Source of the DNA: Bradyrhizobium sp. NAS96.2
GTDB taxonomy: Bacteria > Pseudomonadota > Alphaproteobacteria > Rhizobiales > Xanthobacteraceae
Direction of reading: 5' to 3'
DNA: 64,000 nucleotides
Assembly: GCF_001908235.1 (NCBI RefSeq)
Contig: NZ_LGHK01000085.1
Location: 1 to 64,000 of the forward strand
This document shows, piece after piece, positions 9,318 to 20,600 of the stretch. The notes below the pieces were generated by a model, which was given only the letters and a program-made list of their open reading frames with translations, had not been told where the DNA came from and did not search any database. Each line of letters opens with the position of its first letter. Position 1 is the stretch's first letter. The position numbers were made by a program, and so were the translations under genes.

Positions 9318-10121
9318 TCATGACGTGGTTCGGGATTCCACGTGGCTCAGGCTTGGATCGGATCCATGGATCGCAAGGCAGTTTTGCCCGGCGTCGTATG
9401 TCCGGTAGCCATGATCGTTCAGCTTGCGAACGAGTGCGGCCTTGTCGGTCTTGATGAATTCCGCATGAATGATCGGGTGATGCTGCCGGATCGTGGCGCT
9501 GGCGCCCTCCAGCACCTTCAACTCCATCCCCTCGACGTCGATCTTGATCAGGTCGCAGCGGCCCAGATTCAGCGAGTCCAGCGTGACCATTGTCGTCTCA
9601 GTCCCGCTGGCCTCTGAATAGTCGATCTTCTGGCCGATCTGCTCCGTGGCCGAGCGTTGCGTCACCTCCAGGCTGCCGAAACTGGCGGGCTCCTGATGAC
9701 TGAGGGTCGGCACCCAGGCTTTCCCGGTTTCCGACGAAATGACCGCGTGCATCGCCCTCGCGTTGAAGCAGTTGTTGATGGCGATGTTGCCGGCAAGCGC
9801 GTAGTAGACCCGTTCCTGCGCCTCGATGGCAATGACGGAACCCCAGCCGTCCATGTGCTTGGACCATTCGATGGTGTGAACGCCGATGTTCGCCCCGCAG
9901 TCGATCGCGACCACGCCATCGCCCCGGTAGGTCCTTCGCAGCGCAAGAAGCCCCTTCGTCAGCTCGATTTCAGTGGTGTCGAACGCGCCGTGCTCGAGAA
10001 TCTGAATCCCGACTCCAAAAGTGTGGCCGCCCGCCGTGTGGTAGTCCAGCCGGTTGACGATCAGCGGACCGTGGGTCGACGCTGCGATCACAAACGGGAT
10101 CTTGCTGGGATTGCGACTCAT
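9318..10121 (-). CDS. FkbM family SAM-dependent methyltransferase
   Basis: This 267-aa cytoplasmic protein has the FkbM layout: SAM-binding motif I AIDCGANIGVHTIEWSK (about residues 72-88), an acidic motif II region (VIAIEAQ), and the family-typical DLIKIDVEGMELKVLEGA (about residues 189-206). FkbM enzymes O-methylate sugars or small molecules and are common in exopolysaccharide, LPS and glycosylation loci. It lies tail-to-tail with the HlyD gene and divergent from the heptosyltransferase, which makes methylation of an adhesin or surface glycan plausible. The acceptor is not determinable from sequence. No strong ribosome site precedes the ATG. Confidence 0.9.
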   Translation of the reverse strand: MSRNPSKIPFVIAASTHGPLIVNRLDYHTAGGHTFGVGIQILEHGAFDTTEIELTKGLLALRRTYRGDGVVAIDCGANIGVHTIEWSKHMDGWGSVIAIEAQERVYYALAGNIAINNCFNARAMHAVISSETGKAWVPTLSHQEPASFGSLEVTQRSATEQIGQKIDYSEASGTETTMVTLDSLNLGRCDLIKIDVEGMELKVLEGASATIRQHHPIIHAEFIKTDKAALVRKLNDHGYRTYDAGQNCLAIHGSDPSLSHVESRTTS

Positions 10122-10190
10122 CGTTGTGTGTTTCTTTGTGTCTGCCGTTCAGGAACGGCTGGAAGGGGTACCCGCTAAGGTTTTCGTCCG

Positions 10191-10219
10191 TTGACGCGGT
10201 TGTCAATCTCGCTTACCTT
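10191..10219 (+). promoter_or_regulatory. Candidate housekeeping promoter for heptosyltransferase-adhesin genes
   Basis: TTGACG (10,191-10,196), a 17-bp spacer and TACCTT (10,214-10,219) lie 47 bp before the GTG start of the heptosyltransferase. The -35 box is good and the -10 box weak. A ribosome site (AGGGGA) follows just before the GTG. Confidence 0.35.
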
Positions 10220-10266
10220 CCCTGCACTTTTTAAGCGGCTGTTTATTTCAGGGCAGGGGATATTTC

Positions 10267-11589
10267 GTGAATGCCATTGCCGTTGCGCCGGCGATTGGGC
10301 TGAAGCGCTCGATCGACGATGTCACCGATCAACCCAAAATAATCGTTGATCGTTCGACCGATGTCACACCAGTCAAGTCGGAGGTTGTAGCGTCGAATGC
10401 CGACGCTCCGAAGCCCGCCTATCCTGCGGCCGCCGAACTGCCGACAGAGCTGGGTCCGAAGGGGCTGCGCTTCGACTTCAACGACGGTGCGCGAATTGTT
10501 TGCCCGCATGGCGAGCAACCCTGGAAGGTAAGGATTCGCGATCTCGACACCGGCAACGTGCTGTTCGAAACGGAATTCGCCGGCGGCTATGTCAACAGCA
10601 GTAAGCGCTATTACGTTCGTTTCGGAATCGAGGTTTCCCAGCAGGGCGAAACCATCCTTGACCATGAATACTCGGCGAAAGATCGCGAAGTACTGATCCA
10701 GTTTCCGGTCGGGACGCTCGGCGATACGATGGGATGGTTCCCCTATGCCGTGAAGTTCAAGGACAAGCACGGCTGCAAGCTGAGCTGCGCCATGGGGGCG
10801 CCGCTGATCGAGCTGTTCCGCGACGCGTATCCTGACATCGAATTCATCACCCACGAAGAGGTGAAGCCCAAGCGATATTACGCGACCTACAGAATTGGAC
10901 TGTTCTTCGACGACAAGGATTGCGTCTATCAGCCGACCGATTTCCGCCATGTCGGGCTACATCGGACCGCGGGCTATATTCTGGGTGTCGATCCGACCGA
11001 GCAGCCTCCGCGCATTGTCATCAAGGACGATCAGAGGCCGATTGCCGAACCTTATGTCTGCATCGCGGTTCAGAGCACCACGCAAAGCAAATACTGGAAC
11101 AACCCGCACGGTTGGCGCGAGATCGTCAATTTCCTGAAGGCGGCCGGCTACAGAGTGGTCTGCATCGATCAGAAGGCCACTCACGGCACCCAGCTGATCT
11201 GGAACCACATTCCGAATGGTGCCGAAGATCAGACGGGCGATAAGCCGCTTGCCGAGCGATTTCGTTACCTGAAGCACGCGGACTTTTTCATCGGTCTGTC
11301 GAGCGGCCTGTCGTGGCTTGCGTGGGCCTCGGGGACGCCGGTCGTCATGATCAGCGGGTTCACCCATCCGACCAACGAGTTCGAAACGCCCTACCGCATC
11401 GTCAATTTTCACGCGTGCAACAGTTGCTGGAACGATCCGCGGGTGCGTTTCGACCACAAGGATTTTCTGTGGTGCCCGCGGCATGCCAATTCGCCCCGGC
11501 AATTCGAATGCACGCGGCTGATTACGGCCGATCACGTCAAGCAGATTATTCAGCGCATACCGGGATTTCCGGTCGGCGCCCAAGTGTAG
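10267..11589 (+). CDS. Autotransporter-type strand-loop-strand O-heptosyltransferase (TibC/Aah-like)
   Basis: The 440-aa product starts at GTG behind AGGGGA. After a variable N-terminal ~60 residues comes LRFDFNDGARIVCPHG, then GTLGDTMGWFPYAV and YWNNPHGWREIVNFLKAAGY, and a C-terminal segment with C384, C387, C403 and C415. The CxxC-x15-C spacing matches the iron-binding cysteines known for TibC. SGLSWLAWASGTPVVMISG is the GT-B nucleotide-sugar site. This matches the bacterial autotransporter heptosyltransferase (BAHT) family. These enzymes move heptose from ADP-heptose to Ser residues of AIDA-type repeats in the cytoplasm, before export. The gene lies 85 bp upstream of a giant protein made largely of such repeats, so that is almost certainly its substrate. 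What is odd is that the substrate looks type I-secreted, not an autotransporter. Confidence 0.92.
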   Translation: MNAIAVAPAIGLKRSIDDVTDQPKIIVDRSTDVTPVKSEVVASNADAPKPAYPAAAELPTELGPKGLRFDFNDGARIVCPHGEQPWKVRIRDLDTGNVLFETEFAGGYVNSSKRYYVRFGIEVSQQGETILDHEYSAKDREVLIQFPVGTLGDTMGWFPYAVKFKDKHGCKLSCAMGAPLIELFRDAYPDIEFITHEEVKPKRYYATYRIGLFFDDKDCVYQPTDFRHVGLHRTAGYILGVDPTEQPPRIVIKDDQRPIAEPYVCIAVQSTTQSKYWNNPHGWREIVNFLKAAGYRVVCIDQKATHGTQLIWNHIPNGAEDQTGDKPLAERFRYLKHADFFIGLSSGLSWLAWASGTPVVMISGFTHPTNEFETPYRIVNFHACNSCWNDPRVRFDHKDFLWCPRHANSPRQFECTRLITADHVKQIIQRIPGFPVGAQV

Positions 11590-11674
11590 CGCGTAGACGA
11601 CGTCGATGCCCGACTAGGCGGCATCGACGACCGAACCCGACAAATGAATTTTATTCTGGCCCAGGGGCAGAGCC

Positions 11675-14600
11675 ATGCAGACGATTTCTGGCGGCGTGAC
11701 CGTTACCGTATCTTCTGGCACTGAAACCGGCGATACCGTCCTGAATGGCGGCACGCTGATCGTCGATCCCGGCGCCAGCGCCGTTGGCACGCAATTGAGC
11801 GGCGGCTTCATATTCGACTCCGGGACCACGACCGGTACGACGGTCTACAATGGTGGCCAGGAGCAGGTGGACTCCGGCGGCGTTGCTTCCGGCACGACGA
11901 TTTCCGCAGGCGGTGCCGAGACCGTCCTGAGCGGCGGTACGCTCGTCAGCGGCGTGGTCGACGCCGGCGGCTACCTGGCGCTGGGATTTAACCCCGGCAA
12001 CGGCTCGGCCAGTCTCGCCGGCGGGACCGCAAGCGCCACGGTCGTGTCGGGTGGCGGTGTCAGCATCCAGTCAGGGGGGCTGGCGGTCTCGACGACCGTC
12101 ACCGGCGGCGCAGGCTCCTTTGGCAACGTCTCGATTTCCGCGGGCGGCTCGGCGACGAACACGACGGTCGGGATTTCCGGCGGCCTGAACATTTCGAGTG
12201 GCGGCAGCGCCACCGGAACGACGTTGTCCGGCGGCTACGAGGTGATTTCGAGCGGTGGTGTCGACAGCGGCGCCACGATTCTGTCCGGCGGCAGCCAGAA
12301 CATCTCGAGCGGCGGTCTCAGCGTTTCAGCCACAATCTCTGGCGCCAACAGTTCCGGGTTCTTTGCCGCCCAATTCGTGTCGAACGGCGGCATCGCGAGC
12401 GGCACGACCGTCGGCAGCAATGGCTTGCTCGACATCGCGGGTGGCGGCACGGTGATCGGCGAGACCGTGCTGAGCGGCGGTCGCGTTACGCTCGAAAGCG
12501 GCGCGTTGTTCACTGTTTCAGCGGGCCAGACGCTGCACGATGTCTTCGTCAAGTCGGGTGCTGTCGAAACCATCGCCTCCGGCGGTGTCGAGACCGCGCT
12601 CGGCAGCAGCAGCAACAACGTTGACAACGGCATGGTCAACGTGCTGTCGGGCGGCACGCTCGACCATATGGCCGTCAACAGCGGCGCGGTCCTCGGCGTC
12701 GCCGGCACCGTCACGAGCAATCTCTTCGTTGCCAGTGGCGGCGTGGTCAACGTCTTGTCGGGCGGCCTCATCACCGGAAGCGGCGGCGGCAGCGGCGGCC
12801 TTTTCACCGGCGACAACGGTACCATCAACGTGATGTCCGGCGGCCAGGCCGACCATGTCGTCGTCAAGTCGGGCGGTATGCTGAACGTCTATGGCACGAC
12901 GCTGAGCAATGTCGGCATTTCGGCCGGCGCGGTTGAGACCGTCTACTCGGGTGGCCTCATCAGCGGCACGTCCGGTTCCGGCACGGGCGTGTCGGCCGGC
13001 GCCACCTTGAACATCCTTGCCGGCGGCTCGGCCGCCTTCTTCGCCGTTTCGAGCGGCGGCACCGCGAATATCGCCGGCACCGTGCTCCGCAATCAGGCGG
13101 TCTATACCGGCGGCGTCGAGAATGTCTTTTCGGGTGGCGTCGTCACCGGCTCCAGCGGCAGCGGCACTAACATTGCCGGCGGCACCATCAACGTGGCATC
13201 GGGCGCAGAGCTCGATCACGCTGCGCTGGTCTCCGGTGGCGTACTCAACATCAATTCCGGAGCGACGGCGCACAATCTGACGTTCTCCGGATTGGGAACG
13301 CTCAATGTGGCGGGCACCATCACATCCAGCGCCACCGTCGTTTCAGGCGGCATCGAGAATGTGCTGTCAGGCGGCATCGACATCGGTACCACGGTGTCCA
13401 GCGGCGGCCAGCAGAACGTCTACGTCCATGGCACGACGTCGAACACGCAGATCCTGTCCGGCGGCGTCGTCACGATTTCCGGCGCGGGCACGGTTGACCT
13501 GAACGGCGGAGCGACCGAGTCGGGGTCGGTGATTTTTGCCGGCGCGGGCGGCAAGCTCGAAATCGACGGCACGGCTATGCCCGGCACCGTCATCTCCGGA
13601 TTCGGCATCGGGGATACGATCAATCTCACCGGTGAGAGTGCGGCAAACATCACCGGCATCACCCTCAGTGCGGGCAACGTTCTGGCAGTCGCGACCAGCG
13701 ACAATGGAACGCTTAACCTGCAGCTTTCGCCGGGAGACACGTTCTCCGGCACGTTCAGCAGCGCCGCCGACGGCACGGGAACCGACATCACCTTCATCGA
13801 TAGCTCGGCGATCAAGGTAAGTGCCGGCCAGACCTCGACCGGTCTCGTGATCAGCGCCGGACAAACGCTTGACGTGCTCTCGGGCGGCGCGGCGATCGGC
13901 ACTGTGCTCAGCGGCGGCACGGAGAACGTGTTCGGCACCGAGCAGGGCACGACGGTCAGCAGTGGCGGCCAGCTCAATATCGACATCGGCGGCGTCGCGC
14001 ATGACTTGACCGTGTCGAGCGGTGGCACGCTCAACGTTGCGGGATCGATCACCAGCAACACGTTCCTGCTCTCCGGCGGCACCGAGAACGTCCTTGCCGG
14101 CGGCAATGCCAACGGCGTCACCGGTTCGGGCACCAGGGTTTCCGGCGGCACGCTCAACGTTCTGGTCGGCGCTACGCTCGAGCATTCCACGGTCTACGCA
14201 GGCGGCACGCTCAACGTGTCCTCGGGCGGTGCAGCGTCCTTCCTTGCCGTGTCCTCGGGCGGCACGATGAACGTCGCCGGAACGGTGACAAGCCAGGTCG
14301 CGGTCTATTCCAGCGGCCTCATCGAGATCTCCTCGGGCGGCATCGAGACCGGCGCACCCGGCAGCGGGACGAGTGTCTCGGGCGGCACGGTCAGCGTGAC
14401 CGCAGGCGGTCAGTTCTCCTTCTTCACAATCAACAGTGGCGGCCTGGTCGCGGTCGACAATGGCGCGACGATCCACGACCTCGGCGTCAGCAGTGGCGGT
14501 GTCCTCAATCTCGCGGGGTCTCAGACCAGCAACGCGACGATCTACTCCGGTGGCACGGAGAACGTATCTTCGGGCGGCAGCGTGCAGAGCTTCGCGGTGT

Positions 14601-17600
14601 CGGGAGGCGCGCTGAACGTACTTTCAGGCGGCAACGCCCAGTCCTTCACGCTGTCGGGAGGCTCGCTCAACGTTTCCTCCGGAGGCCAGTCCGAGTTCTT
14701 TACCTTGTCGTCCGGAGCCTCGGCCGCTATCGCAGCCGGCGCCACTGTTCACGATCTGACTGTATCGAGCGGGGCGACGCTCAACCTTCTAGGCACGGCT
14801 ACGAGCAACGTGTTCGTTACGGGCGGCGGCGCGCTGAACGTCTCTGCCGGCGGCGCCGTCAGCGGATCGATCAATCCGTCCGGTTTCCCCACGGTCAACG
14901 TCAACGGCACCGTGAATGCATCCTCGGGCGGCACGGTCAGCGAAGCTGCCGTCAACAGCGGTGGCATCCTGAACTTGCAGGCCGGCGCGTCCGCGCATGA
15001 TGTCAACGTGAACAACGGTGGCCGGCTCAATCTCGCGGGAAGCACGACCAGTAACATCAACATCTTCTACAGCGGCCTGGAAACCGTTTCGTCCGGAGGC
15101 GTGGCGAACGGCACCAATATCAACGGCGGCGGTGAACTCGATGTTCTCTCCGGTGGTGCGGCAACCGCCACGGGGGTCAATGGCGGTCTGCTGAAGTTGT
15201 TTGCGGGCGGGACGCTCAGTGGGGTCTCGGTCACCAATTTCGGCGCCGTTGAACTCGTCAGCGGAGCGTCCGTTTCGCAGCTTTCCAACACGACGTTCGG
15301 TGGCGGCACCAACCTCGAGGTGGGGCCGGGCGCTGTCGTGAGCGGCTATCCGGTGAGTACCGGCCTGATCCTCGACGTGCTGTCGGGCGGCCTGACCTCC
15401 GCCATCACCCTTACGGCCAATGGGATGGAGAGCGTGCTGTCGGGCGGCACGGCCTTGGGCACCATTGTTGGCAATGCCGGCTTCATGCAACTCGGCGTTC
15501 CGCCGTACCAGGGGCAGGGTGGTGCGGCCGGCGGAACGGCGAGCAACACGACGGTGTCGGGCGGTCAGCTCAGCGTGAACTCCGGTGGCCTCGCGGTGTC
15601 CACCACGATTGCCGGCGGCGGCGCGCAAGTTACCTCGGGCGGTGTAGCATCCGCAACGACGATCTCCAACTCCGGCGGCATGACCGTGCTGAGCGGCGGC
15701 ACGGCGGCCAACACGACGGTGCTGAGCGGCGGCTTCTTCCAGATCGGCCAGGGACCGTTCAACGGCATTCCTGGATCGGCCGGTGGCAGCGCGACGGGCA
15801 CGATCTTGTCCGGCGGATTCGAGGCTGTCTCCAGAGGTGGCGTCGATTCCGGCGCCACGATTCTGTCTGGCGGCAACCAGAATGTCTCGGCGGGCGGCCT
15901 CAGCATTGGCGCCAAGGTCTCCAGCGGTGGCTTGCTGTTCGCCATGAACCTCGGCGCGACATCGAACACGCAGGTCTCGTCGGGCGGCGTGGTCATGATC
16001 TCGGCCGGTGGCATCGTCGATCTGAACGGCGGATCGACCGAGAGCGGCACGGTGATCTTCTCCGGCGCCGGCGGCAAGCTCGAGATCGACGGGATTTCGA
16101 TGCCGACGACGGTCGTCAACGGCCTGGTCATCGGCGACACCATCGATCTGACCGGCGTCAACATGTCGGAGATCACTAGCGTCGGCCTCGGCGCCGGCAA
16201 CGTGCTGAAGATTGCGACCAACGATCACGGTACGCTCAGCATTCAGCTCGACCCGACCCAGAGCTTTGCCAACCAATTCGGCCGCAGCGCGGACGGCAGC
16301 GGCACCGACATCTACCTTGTCAGCAACGGTGGCGGCAATATCACCGTGAGCAACGGGCAGACCAGCACGGGCCTGGTGATCAGCAATGGTCAGACGCTGA
16401 CGGTGCAGGCCGGCGGCACGGTGAACAACACCGTCATCGACGGTGGCGTCGAGAACGACAGTGGCACGGCGATAAACACCATCGTTTCCGCTGGATCCGA
16501 GGTTGTCTTTTTCGGCGGCGTGACGTCGAGCGCGACCGTGGAGACCGGCGGTAGTGTATATTTATCTGGCGGCAGCGCCATCGGCGCAACCGTCGCTTCT
16601 GCCGGCTACATGGAGATCGATGGCGGCAGCGCAACCAGCACCACGATTCTGTCCGGCGGCTTCGAAGCCGTGAAGAGCGGCGGCGTCGAGTCCGGCGCCG
16701 CGATCCTGGCCGGCAACGAGTCCGTTTCGGCAGGCGGCGTCACCATTTCCGCGCAGATCGCAGGATCCAACAACAGCAGCTACGGCGTACTGACGGTTTC
16801 CTCCGGCGGAGCGGCTTCGCAAACCCAGGTTGGCAGCTTCGGCGGCCTCACCGTGCTCAGCGGCGGCACGGCGACGGGTACTGTCGTGTCCAGCCAGGGG
16901 TTCCTCGATCTCGGTCTGACGCCCTTTGGCAGCAATGCCGGCTCGGCCGGCGGCAGCGCCACGGGAACGATTCTGTCCGGCGGTTACGAGTCCATCATAA
17001 GCGGCGGTGTGGATACCGGCGCCCAGATTCTGTCCGGCTCCGACCAGAACGTTCTCGCCGGGGGCGAAAGCATCTCGGCAACCGTTTCGGGCGCAAACTC
17101 TCCTGGACTGTTGGCGATATTGACGGTTTCGGGCGGCGTTGCCCTCGATCCGACGATCGGAAGCGGCGGGCAATTGGCGATTTTCGCCGGTGGTACCGTT
17201 TCGGGCGAAAACATTCTCAGCGGCGGGGCCATCTTCGTCGGCAGCGGCGGCACCTACACCGTGTCCTCCAGCGCCCTTCCGGGGCACGACATATCTGTTT
17301 CAAGCGGCGGTTCGCTGATCGTGGACGGCACGACGCTCAGCCATGTCTTCATCGGTTCCGGCGGGACCGAGACCGTTTCCTCTGGCGGTTATGCAACAGG
17401 CAACGCCAGCAATTTCACCGGCGACAACGGCACGATCACTGTTTTGTCTGGTGGCAAGGCCGACCATATTCTAGTCAGCAGCGGCGGTGTCCTGAACGTC
17501 ATGTCGGGCGCGCTGATCAGCGGCGGCACGGGTAACGGGACAGGTGTGTCCGCTGGCGGCGTGGTGAATATCTCGGCCGGCGGCTCGGCTACCAATATCG

Positions 17601-20600
17601 GCGTATCGAGCGGGGCGATCGTCAACATTGCCGGCACGATGCTCCACAACATGGCCGTCTATGGCGGCGGTACCGCGAACGTCTTGTCCGGCGGCGTCGT
17701 CACCGGCATCCCCGGCAGCGGTACGGGTATTTCTGGCGGCACGGTGAATGTCAGTTCGGGTGCCGAGTTCGACCATGCCGCGCTGCTTTCCGGTGGCGTG
17801 CTCAACATTTCTGCCGGGGCTTCGGCACACAACCTGACCTTCTCCGGATCCGGTACGCTCAATGTGGCTGGTACGACCACATCCAACGTCACGGTTGTAT
17901 CTGGCGGCATTGAGAATGTGCTGTCCGGCGGTGTTGACATCGGTACGACCGTCTCCAGCGGCGGCACCGAGATCGTGTTGTCCCACGGCACCACGTCGAA
18001 CACGCAAATCATGGCGGGTGGTGTGCTCACGATTTCCGGCGGCACGGCCGATCTCGGCGGCGGCGCCGCGGAGGCCGGATCGGTGGTGTTTGTCGGCCCC
18101 AACGGCAAGCTCGAAATCGATGGCACGGCGATGCCGACCACGGTCATCTCCGGGTTCTCAGTCACGGATACGATCAACCTGACCGGCGTGGGCATGTCGG
18201 AGATCACGAGCATCGGTCTCGGCGCCGGCAATGTTCTGGATATCGCAACCAACGACCACGGCACGCTGGCGATCCAGCTGAATCCAAGCCAGACCTTCAG
18301 CACGCAATTCGGCAGCGCCGCTGACGGCGCCGGCACCGATATCTACCTGGTCGCCAGCAGTGGCGGGACCAGTGGCAACATCGTGGTCAGCAATGGCCAG
18401 GTCAGCGCCGGTCTGGTGATCAGCGGTGGCCAGACCTTGACCGTGCAGTCGGGCGGCACCGCTCTGAACACTGTTCTTCAAGGCGGTATCGAGTTCGACA
18501 GCGGAGTGACGATCGGCATGGTCGTGTCGAGTGGCGGTCAGTTGCTGGTCTCGTCCGGTGGCGATGCGACCAGCACGACGGTGTCGAATGGCGGCACAGC
18601 GACAGTGCTTTCGGGCGGTCTGGCCGACAACATGTTCATCTCCGGCGGCGGCACGCTCAATGTGCTTGGCACTGTCCAAAGCCAGACGACAGTGTTCGCG
18701 GGCGGCACTGAAAACGTCTCTTCGGGTGGTCTGATCACCGGCGCGACCAGCTCGGGAACCTTTATCTCCGGCGGCACCGTGAATCTGCTCGCAGGCGGTA
18801 CGGCGGCGCATCTCATCGTCTCCAGCGGCGGCACGTTCAATGTCCGCGGGACAGTGCTCAGCAGCGTCGCCGTTTCCAGCGGTGGTGTGGAGAACGTCTA
18901 TTCGGGCGGCACGATCAGCGGCGTGAGTGGATCAGGAACCGGCGTCTATGCTGGTGGCATCCTGAACATCCTCTCCGGCGGTTACGCGGCGGTTGAGGCG
19001 GTCTTCAGCGGTGGCGTCGAGAACGTCTCGTCCGGAGGTGTGATCAGCGGTTCTCCGCAATCGGGGACCGGGGTTTCAGGTGGGACGCTCAATCTGCTGG
19101 CCGGCGGAACGGCAACCTTCGTTGGCGTGACCAGCAGTGGTGTCTTCAACATTTACGGCACCGAGCTTGGTCAGTCCTACGTCGCGAGCGGCGGCGTCGA
19201 GAATGTCTACGCCGGAGGCATCGTCAGCGGTGCGTCCGGATCGGGGACCGGCATTTCCGCGGGCGGCACGATGAACGTCTCGTCGGGCGGCGCGATCTCC
19301 TTCGTCGGAGTTTCGGCTGGCGGCGTGGTGAATGTGTCGGCCGGTGGTTCGGCTGCGACGGGAGTTTCAAGCGGGGGTGTCGAGAATGTTTCTGCCGGCG
19401 GCCTGACGTTCAACACCGTGGTCTTCGGCGGCGGTTCCTTGAATGTTTCTGCCGGCGCGACGGCGCATGACATCACGCTGTCGGGTGGCACGCTGAACCT
19501 TGGCGGCACCGTCACCAGCAACGTCGTCATTTCGAGCGGCGGCATAGAAAATGTGCTGGCGGGAGGATTGGTCTCTGCATCCTCCAATGGTGTCGGGACG
19601 ACCGTCTCCGCGGGCGGCACGCTCAACGTGATGGGGACCACGTCCAATACGATCCTGGTGTCCAATGGTGGTATCGAGAACGTCTCGTCCGGTGGCGTCA
19701 TCCAGGGCACCATCAGCGGCACGGCCGGTACCGGTACGTTCATCGCATCCGGCGGGACGCTCAACGTGCTGGCCGGCGGTTCGGCCAGCATGATCAACGT
19801 GTCCGGCACGCTCAACGTGCAGGGCAAGATCACCAGCAATGTCAGTATTCAAAGCGGCGGCCACGAAATCGTCTCGGCGGGTGGCTCGGTCACCGGCGTC
19901 CCCGGTTCGGGCACCGCAATTTCCGGCTTGGTCGACGTTCTCTCCGGAGCGTCTTTCGAATATGCGACCGTCTTCAGCGGCGGCGACCTGAATGTCTCGT
20001 CCGGCGCGACGGTAGACCATATCTCTGTCTCAAGCGGCGGCATCTTCAATGTCGGCGGCACGGTTCTGAGCAACGTCGCGGTGTTTGCCGGCGGCGTCGA
20101 GAACGTGTTCTCCGGCGGTGTGGTCACCGGCGTGACGAGCTCGGGAACAGGGATTTCGGGCGGCACGGTGAACGTGTCGTCGGGAGGCGCGATCGACCAC
20201 ACGACCGTCAGCAGTGGCGGCATGCTGAATGTTCTGTCCGGGGCGACTGCCCACAATGTCGCCGTCTCCAGCGGCGGCACGTTCAACGTGGCCGGGGCGG
20301 CCACCAGCAACGTGACGGTGTTTGCCGGCGGCACGGAACTGGTTTCTTCCGGCGGGTCGACCGGTCCGTTGACGATTTCGGGCGGCAAGGTCGAACTGCA
20401 GGCCGGTAGCGTCGCGAGCGGCGGCATCACCTTCAGCGGCTCCGGCGGTCAGCTCAAGATCGATGGCACTTCGTTGGCCGGCACGACCATCAGCAGTCTG
20501 GTGCTGGGCGACAGCATCGATCTTGCTGGCCTCAATTTCGTATCCGGCGGATCGGCGACCTTGCTGGCTGGCAACGTCCTGCATGTAACCGAGGGGGCTT

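Larger units (their letters stand above)
11675..20419 (+). repeat. AIDA-like strand-loop-strand repeats (coding), four blocks
   Basis: The coding repeats have a basic period of about 19-20 aa with the consensus x-V-x-SGG-x-x-x-V-x-SGG-x-A-x-x-T. Every unit exposes Ser or Thr residues in the turn, as expected for heptosylation targets. Dividing the non-spacer length by the period gives of the order of 130 units (arithmetic, not a count). Larger supra-repeats are visible: stretches ending ...GGTENVFSGGVVTG..GSGT.. recur in blocks 1, 3 and 4. Confidence 0.9.
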
